Origin: Mycolicibacterium rhodesiae
GTDB lineage: Bacteria > Actinomycetota > Actinomycetes > Mycobacteriales > Mycobacteriaceae
DNA: 64,000 bases
Assembly (NCBI RefSeq): GCF_002086695.1
Contig: NZ_MVIH01000002.1
Span: 186,001 to 250,000 of the forward strand
Direction of reading: 5' to 3'
Both the position numbers and the translations under genes were made by a program. This document shows positions 59,630 through 64,000 of this stretch, in pieces. The notes beneath the pieces are model-generated. The model saw nothing but the letters and a program-made list of their open reading frames with translations, searched no databases and was not told the origin of the DNA. How positions within the stretch are numbered: position 1 is the first letter of the stretch; every line of letters begins with the position of its first letter.

Positions 59630-60643
59630 TCAGAAATGCAGGGCGGTGAACCGCCAGTCCAGCACCTGCCGATCGTCGCCCTCATCGGCCACGGCATAGA
59701 CCACCGACCGCAGGGTGAGCACCCCGCCGCGGTCGCCGGGCAGCGGATCGGCCGCCTCGATGTGCAGGTCGCTGTACAGGGTGTCGCCCTCGTGCACCGG
59801 ACCGGTGTGATCGCACGACGCCCACCCCAGCACCGTCGCGAGATTCGGCAGCAGCTGCGCGGCCTGAGCCAACGCCAACCCGATCGTGTGGCCGCCGTAC
59901 ACCAACCGCTGCCCGCCTACCCGCGAATCATGGTGGGTGGCAGCGACGTTCAGGGTCAGCCTGGCCAGCTCCGGCGCGGAGCTCACCACATCGCCGGTGC
60001 TGCGCAGCACCGAACCGGCCATGTCCGGGTAGAAATGCGGGCCGGGAACCCGCTCGCGGAACGCCACCGCATTCCAGTCGGCTGTCGGCTGGGCCGCCGC
60101 GGGCAGTTCGGCGCCGATCAGGGACAGGTCGTCGGCGTGCCCGGTGTCCGGCGCGCCAGGGCTCATCGGCAGCATCGCGCAGCGGTAGAAGTCCAGTACC
60201 AGTCGGCCGACCTGATCGATGGTGGTCATCCGCAGCGCCGCCAGGCCCGTGGGCGCCCGTCCGGGCTTGGCGCTGTTCTGCCGCAGCCCGACCACCTCGG
60301 TTCGGGTGAAGATCGTGTCGCCGATGACCGGATAGCGGTAGAACGTCAGCCCCCGGTAGAACAGGTTGGCCTTGACCCGCTGGGTGGCCAAGGTGCTCTG
60401 GCCGATCGCAACGTCGCACACCAGCGCGGGATGGGCCAGCTCCGCGGTGCTGCCCACCACGGCGTATGCCAGCCCGGCGTCCAGGGACAACCGCAGCCGA
60501 TCACCGACGATGGCCTGGTGGCCGGCGGCGGCGCCGGAGGTCAACGTCATCGACGGCGCCCAGTCGAAGACCTGGCCGATCACCAGATCGTCGAAATACG
60601 GTCCACCCGACTCGCCTCCGCCTATATGGCCGTACAAAGTCAC
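59630..60643 (-). CDS. Double-hotdog MaoC-like protein (Rv0216-like)
   Basis: A 337-residue tandem hotdog protein. The first half begins PYFDDLVIGQVFDWAPSMTLT and holds GDTIFTRTEVVGLRQNSAKPGR; the second half contains LVYGGHTIGLALAQAAQLL, the MaoC hydratase block, and ends DTLYSDLHIEA then VLDWRFTALHF. The GTG at 60643 gives exactly the length of Rv0216, the structurally known double-hotdog protein of M. tuberculosis, and has AGGA upstream; an ATG 17 codons earlier is also in frame. It is divergent from fadE3, as Rv0216 is from Rv0215c. Hydratase activity is possible but has not been evident for this group. Confidence 0.83.
   Translation of the reverse strand: MTLYGHIGGGESGGPYFDDLVIGQVFDWAPSMTLTSGAAAGHQAIVGDRLRLSLDAGLAYAVVGSTAELAHPALVCDVAIGQSTLATQRVKANLFYRGLTFYRYPVIGDTIFTRTEVVGLRQNSAKPGRAPTGLAALRMTTIDQVGRLVLDFYRCAMLPMSPGAPDTGHADDLSLIGAELPAAAQPTADWNAVAFRERVPGPHFYPDMAGSVLRSTGDVVSSAPELARLTLNVAATHHDSRVGGQRLVYGGHTIGLALAQAAQLLPNLATVLGWASCDHTGPVHEGDTLYSDLHIEAADPLPGDRGGVLTLRSVVYAVADEGDDRQVLDWRFTALHF
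60624..60636. repeat. Direct repeat copy 1 of a 13-base element ahead of fadE3
   Basis: ATATGGCCGTACA occurs here and again 57 bases later. This copy falls within the first codons of the Rv0216-like gene (minus strand). Two identical 13-mers in one short divergent promoter region suggest a regulator site; the GntR gene just behind fadE3 is the nearest candidate. Confidence 0.5.
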
Positions 60644-60680
60644 AGTCGCCCATCCTGGTGCTTCTGCGCGGCACATGTCA

Positions 60681-60693
60681 ATATGGCCGTACA
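60681..60693. repeat. Direct repeat copy 2 of a 13-base element ahead of fadE3
   Basis: Identical to the copy at 60624. With flanking bases it reads AATATGGCCGTACATT, in which the outer AAT-T and A-ATT positions form a weak dyad. It lies 26 bases before the fadE3 start, where a bound protein would cover the promoter. Confidence 0.5.
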
Positions 60694-60719
60694 TTTCACG
60701 ATTTTTTGGAGCGGACTAC

Positions 60720-61877
60720 GTGAGCGCTGCACTCAACGACGAAGAGACCATGCTGGTGGAGACCGTGCGGGCGTTCATCGACCGCGACGTCAAACCGTCG
60801 GTCCGCGAGGTCGAGCACGCCAACACTTACCCCGAGGCGTGGATCGAGCAGATGAAGCAGATCGGGATCTACGGCCTGGCGGTCAGCGAGCAGTACGGCG
60901 GCAACCCGGTGTCGATGCCCTGCTACGTCGAAGTCACCCAGGAACTCGCCCGCGGCTGGATGAGCCTGGCCGGCGCGATGGGCGGTCACACCGTGGTCGC
61001 CAAGCTGCTGGAGATCTTCGGCACCGAGGAGCAGAAGCAGACCTACCTGCCGAGAATGGCCACCGGCGAGGTGCGCGCGACGATGGCGCTCACCGAGCCG
61101 GGCGGCGGCTCGGATCTGCAGAACATGGCGTGCATTGCCCGCGCCGACGGCGACGAACTGGTGATCAACGGGGCCAAGACGTGGATCTCCAACGCCCGCC
61201 GGTCGGGCCTGATCGCATTGTTGTGCAAGACCGATCCGCACGCCACGCCCCGCCACAAGGGCATCTCGGTGGTGCTGGTCGAGTCACCCACGGCAGGGCT
61301 GACGATCTCGCGAGACCTGCCCAAGCTCGGCTACAAAGGCGTGGAGTCCTGCGAACTGGCCTTCGAGGATTGCCGGGTGCCGGCCTCGGCGATCCTGGGC
61401 GGTGCACCCGGTCGCGGTTTCAGCCAGATGATGAAAGGCCTTGAGACGGGGCGCATTCAGGTCGCCTCGCGCGCCCTCGGGGTGGCGACGGCGGCCTTGG
61501 AGGACGCGCTGGCCTATGCCCAGGACCGGGAGAGCTTCGGCCAGCCGATCTGGAAGCACCAGGCGGTGGGCAACTATCTGGCCGATATGGCAACCAAGCT
61601 CACCGCAGCGCGCCAGCTCACCCGCTACGCCGCCGAACGATACGACAGCGGCGATCGCTGCGACATGGAAGCGGGGATGGCCAAGCTGTTCGCCTCGGAG
61701 GTGGCGATGGAGATCGCGCTCAATGCGGTGCGCATCCACGGCGGCTACGGCTACTCCACCGAATACGACGTGGAACGGTACTTCCGCGACGCACCATTGA
61801 TGATCGTCGGTGAGGGCACCAACGAGATCCAGCGCAATGTGATCGCCGGTCAACTGGTCGCGCGAGGCGGCATCTGA
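60720..61877 (+). CDS. fadE3: Acyl-CoA dehydrogenase FadE3-like
   Basis: A 385-residue acyl-CoA dehydrogenase. ATMALTEPGGGSDLQNMACIA is the FAD/substrate signature, GVESCELAFEDCRVPASAILGG follows, and the catalytic glutamate lies in IVGEGTNEIQRNVIAGQL. GTG at 60720 has GGAG 8 bases upstream, which decides it over longer in-frame extensions. The divergent Rv0216-like neighbour supports the FadE3 (Rv0215c) assignment. A GntR gene follows six bases later. Expected reaction: acyl-CoA to trans-2-enoyl-CoA. Confidence 0.85.
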   Translation: MSAALNDEETMLVETVRAFIDRDVKPSVREVEHANTYPEAWIEQMKQIGIYGLAVSEQYGGNPVSMPCYVEVTQELARGWMSLAGAMGGHTVVAKLLEIFGTEEQKQTYLPRMATGEVRATMALTEPGGGSDLQNMACIARADGDELVINGAKTWISNARRSGLIALLCKTDPHATPRHKGISVVLVESPTAGLTISRDLPKLGYKGVESCELAFEDCRVPASAILGGAPGRGFSQMMKGLETGRIQVASRALGVATAALEDALAYAQDRESFGQPIWKHQAVGNYLADMATKLTAARQLTRYAAERYDSGDRCDMEAGMAKLFASEVAMEIALNAVRIHGGYGYSTEYDVERYFRDAPLMIVGEGTNEIQRNVIAGQLVARGGI

Positions 61878-61883
61878 CCGACC

Positions 61884-62603
61884 ATGAAACCCGAACCCGC
61901 GTATCAGGTTCTGCGGCAACGACTTCGCGACGAGATCGCGGCCGGGGCCTACCCCGACGGCGTCCGGTTGCCCACGGAGTCCGAACTGGTTGCCGAGCAC
62001 GGGCTGTCGCGGCAGACGGTGCGCCGGGCATTCCAGGATCTGGTGGCCGAAGGTGTGGTGTACCGGGTGCCGGGCCGCGGGACGTACGCCAATCGGGGAT
62101 ATCTGCGACAACTCGGCTCCATCGAGGACCTGATGAGTTTGTCCGAAGACACCAGCATGGAAGTGCTGCAAGGCCTTTCGCGCCGAATTGACGTGACAGC
62201 GGCCAGCAGGCTGCGCCTCGACCACGATGTGGTGTACACCGTGGTGTTCCGTCGTCTGCATGACGGAGTTCCGTTCGTGGTGACCACCGTGCACCTGCCG
62301 GAGTCCGTGGCCCGCCTGGTGTTCGACTCCGCGGAGTTGACCACCGGCGCGGTCGGCACCAACACCGTGATCGGTGTCCTGGAACCGCACCTGGATCAGC
62401 CTATCGACGAAGCAGCCCAGTCGATCACGGTCGCGCCCGCAGACGACCCCGTTGCCAAGGCGCTGGGCTGCGAGCTCAACCACCCGATGCTGCGGGTGGA
62501 CCGGCTGTACTCCGATACCACCGGCACCCCGGTGGAGCTGTCGGTCAGTCACTTCCTGCCCGAGCAGTACACCTACCGGGTCACCCTGCGCCGCTCGAGC
62601 TAG
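61884..62603 (+). CDS. GntR-family regulator (HutC subfamily, UTRA domain)
   Basis: A 239-residue regulator. The winged helix is at residues about 8-72 (YQVLRQRLRDEIAAGAYPDGVRLPTESELVAEHGLSRQTVRRAFQDLVAEGVVYRVPGRGTY). The UTRA domain follows, with VVYTVVFRRLHDGVPFVVTTVHLP and LRVDRLYSDTTGTPVELSVSHFLPEQYTY. It follows fadE3 at a 6-base gap and so is probably cotranscribed, and the 13-base direct repeats upstream of fadE3 are its likely targets. UTRA domains sense small molecules, here perhaps an acyl-CoA or acid. Confidence 0.88.
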   Translation: MKPEPAYQVLRQRLRDEIAAGAYPDGVRLPTESELVAEHGLSRQTVRRAFQDLVAEGVVYRVPGRGTYANRGYLRQLGSIEDLMSLSEDTSMEVLQGLSRRIDVTAASRLRLDHDVVYTVVFRRLHDGVPFVVTTVHLPESVARLVFDSAELTTGAVGTNTVIGVLEPHLDQPIDEAAQSITVAPADDPVAKALGCELNHPMLRVDRLYSDTTGTPVELSVSHFLPEQYTYRVTLRRSS

Positions 62604-62654
62604 GTTCGTGACTCATTAGGTCGTTCGCAGTGGTCGCGACCGCCGAGCGTGTGG

Positions 62655-62690
62655 GTTGTCGTTGAGAATCGACGAAACGTCAACGACAAC
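62655..62690. terminator. Inverted repeat, probable terminator between convergent genes
   Basis: Perfect 11-base arms GTTGTCGTTGA and its complement enclose a 14-base loop; a competing shorter stem (CGTTGA/TCGACG region) is possible inside. It lies 51 bases after the GntR stop and 26 bases from the convergent crotonase stop. There is no long T-run, so it is a weaker candidate than the hairpins at 19925 and 23323. Confidence 0.55.
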
Positions 62691-62716
62691 AACCACGTTC
62701 GGCGCATGACGGGGCA

Positions 62717-63655
62717 CTAGGCGACTTCGTCCACCAGGCCCCACGACAGCGCGGTAGCCGGGTCGATGGCCTGGCCGGACAACACCAAATATGCTGTGCG
62801 CCAACGGCCGATCCGCCGGGTGATGCTGACGGTTCCGCCTGCGCCGGGGATCAGGCCCAGCGTCAGCTCCGGCAATCCCAGCACCGCGTCGGGGTGGCAG
62901 CTGACCCAACCGCAGAACGACGCCATCTCCAGTCCGCTGCCGAGAACGCGGCCGTGGATATCGGCCCGGCAGGCCCGCCCGAGGCGCCGGCTCAATTCGT
63001 CGAGGGCCAACGCCGGACTGTGCCGGGTGCGCGCCAGATGCGCCGAAGCCGGGTCGGCGAAGGTGCCGAACTCACCGAGATCGCCACCGCTGCAGAAGGA
63101 TGCGCCATTGCCACTGAGCACCAGCTCGGTGACGGTGTCATCGAGCAGCGCGACGGTCAGCGCCTCCAGCAGGAGGGCCCGGGCGTCGGTGCTGAACGCG
63201 TTGTGGCGCTGCGGGCGGTTGAACCGGATTCGCAGGGTTCCGCCGTCCCGCTCGGCGAGCACCGGGTCGGCAATGTCCGACACCGACGCCGGACCGCGGG
63301 AGTCCAGCCAACGGGCGAACTCCGGGCCGGACTGCAGCGTCGAGTACGCCAGCGACTCGGTGACTATGCCCGGGAGCGCGGGGCCGGTCACGTCGACCGA
63401 CCGCAGAACGTCATCACAGACCGCAGAAGCATACGGCCAGCGCTCGCAACGCTCCCGCAGCTCGGCCACCGCATCGTCGACCGACCCCACGAAGACGTAC
63501 CGTCGGTCTTCCTGTTCGGTCGCGGCCAGCGCGAAGGTGGCTGTGTCGAGCCAGAATTCGCCCTCAGGTGTCGACGGCGCCCCGACCGCGACGACGACGC
63601 CCGGCGGACCGGTGACCCCGATCGGAGGCGGGTCGGACAGGTCGACGAGACGCAT
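62717..63655 (-). CDS. Crotonase-family protein with N-terminal extension
   Basis: A 312-residue protein whose last 170 or so residues are a crotonase core: LRIRFNRPQRHNAFSTDAR, oxyanion SFCSGGDLGEFG, GRVLGSGLEMASFCG and LGLPELTLGLIPGAGGTVSI, the latter two providing the two expected glutamates. The first 145 residues are not a standard crotonase segment (VVVAVGAPSTPEGEFWLDTATFALAATE). ATG at 63655 abuts the stop of the FadD gene upstream with no gap. Probably enoyl-CoA hydratase/isomerase; the core is shorter than the usual 255-residue crotonase fold at its C-terminus. Confidence 0.8.
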   Translation of the reverse strand: MRLVDLSDPPPIGVTGPPGVVVAVGAPSTPEGEFWLDTATFALAATEQEDRRYVFVGSVDDAVAELRERCERWPYASAVCDDVLRSVDVTGPALPGIVTESLAYSTLQSGPEFARWLDSRGPASVSDIADPVLAERDGGTLRIRFNRPQRHNAFSTDARALLLEALTVALLDDTVTELVLSGNGASFCSGGDLGEFGTFADPASAHLARTRHSPALALDELSRRLGRACRADIHGRVLGSGLEMASFCGWVSCHPDAVLGLPELTLGLIPGAGGTVSITRRIGRWRTAYLVLSGQAIDPATALSWGLVDEVA

Positions 63656-64000
63656 CTAGCCGGTCGGCGCGGGCGAGTACTTGACGATCAGTTCCTGCTT
63701 GTACAACTTGCCGGTGTCGGTGCGGGGCAACTCCGACTCGAACGAGATCGACCGCGGGCACTTGTAGTGCGAGAGCCGATCACGCAACCACGCCAGCAGC
63801 TCGGCGGCGAATTCCTCCGTCGCGTCCGAGGCGTCGACCAGCTGGACCACACCCTTGACGCTTTGGCCCATCTCGTCATCGGGTACACCGAACACCGCGG
63901 CGTCCATCACCTTCGGGTGTGTGACGAGCATGTTCTCGGCTTCCTGCGGGTAGATGTTCACCCCGCCCGAGATGATCATGTGGTGCCTGCGGTCGGTGAG
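63656..64000 (-). CDS. Acyl-CoA synthetase, C-terminal end (partial; FadD4 position)
   Basis: The last 114 codons of an adenylate-forming ligase whose N-terminal part lies beyond the window; the frame is open to the edge, reading LTDRRHHMIISGGVNIYPQE. That is the hinge region of the family, followed by HPKVMDAAVFGVPDDEMGQ and the catalytic lysine in LPRTDTGKLYKQELI near the end. By gene order (beyond fadE3) and strand it sits where FadD4 (Rv0214) would be. It is directly abutted by the crotonase gene, so the two are cotranscribed. Confidence 0.85.
   Translation of the reverse strand, partial: LTDRRHHMIISGGVNIYPQEAENMLVTHPKVMDAAVFGVPDDEMGQSVKGVVQLVDASDATEEFAAELLAWLRDRLSHYKCPRSISFESELPRTDTGKLYKQELIVKYSPAPTG

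Noticed and set aside
59591..61444. 617-codon plus-strand frame across the Rv0216-like gene and fadE3
   Set aside because: It crosses two well-supported genes in other frames, its translation is Arg/Gly/His-rich low complexity, and it spans their divergent promoter region.

Overview
The window is high-GC, tightly packed actinobacterial DNA, and its content is clearly mycobacterial. It has the AftD C-terminus, a lipoarabinomannan-locus gene set, a wax-ester synthase/DGAT, many FadE/FadD/EchA genes and a PGRS-type glycine-rich protein. The PGRS protein carries a Sec signal instead of a PE domain, and catabolic islands are numerous. Both points suggest an environmental, fast-growing Mycobacterium (Mycolicibacterium-type) rather than a tubercle bacillus. 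No tRNA, rRNA, CRISPR array, insertion sequence or phage gene was seen, and no gene-free stretch exceeds 300 bases.

Backbone. From recalled gene order, the conserved genes run in the same order and relative orientation as M. tuberculosis Rv0236c down to Rv0214, read inverted. They are aftD and php; the acyltransferase (Rv0228-like), DUF3068 (Rv0227c-like) and membrane protein (Rv0226c-like); the GT4 glycosyltransferase (Rv0225-like), methyltransferase (Rv0224c-like) and aldehyde dehydrogenase (Rv0223c-like); echA1, WS/DGAT (Rv0221-like), lipC, lipW, the double-hotdog protein (Rv0216-like), fadE3, and a FadD at the right edge (Rv0214/FadD4 position).

Insertions. Between these conserved genes sit blocks that look like accessory DNA. 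(1) 1611-6581: acyl-CoA ligase, SIS sugar isomerase, glucosamine-kinase-like protein and GT1. (2) 10979-16297: an adenosylcobalamin diol/glycerol dehydratase with fused large and medium subunits, a short small subunit and a one-subunit reactivase, followed by an SRPBCC protein and a TetR. (3) 19979-29247: MaoC hydratase, FadE5-like dehydrogenase, TetR, PGRS protein, thioesterase and a FadE pair. (4) 30120-34740: acyltransferase, FadD, esterase and membrane protein behind a KstR-type box. (5) 37551-43254: GH6 glycosidase, YtcJ-type amidohydrolase, zinc alcohol dehydrogenase and flavin monooxygenase. (6) 44275-59522: a FadE pair, then a long minus-strand hydrolase/transporter operon.

The most system-like part is 46571-56963. 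Eleven minus-strand genes, nearly all overlapping by 4 to 20 bases, encode an unknown protein, a signal-less binding protein, a Tat/lipoprotein binding protein, an ABC permease and ATPase, a nitrilase-family amidase, a deaminase/chlorohydrolase-type amidohydrolase, a hydantoinase, a GntR regulator, a stand-alone allophanate-hydrolase C-domain-like protein, and an M20 N-carbamoyl-amino-acid hydrolase. Together they look like uptake and stepwise hydrolysis of a cyclic ureide (a hydantoin, pyrimidine or related N-heterocycle). The substrate cannot be read from sequence.

Regulation is unusually legible. Perfect inverted repeats lie at the promoters or starts of several operons (15312, 22372 with a second copy at 22490, 36180, 43275), and direct repeats lie ahead of fadE3. 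Strong bidirectional hairpin terminators separate convergent genes at 19925 and 23323.
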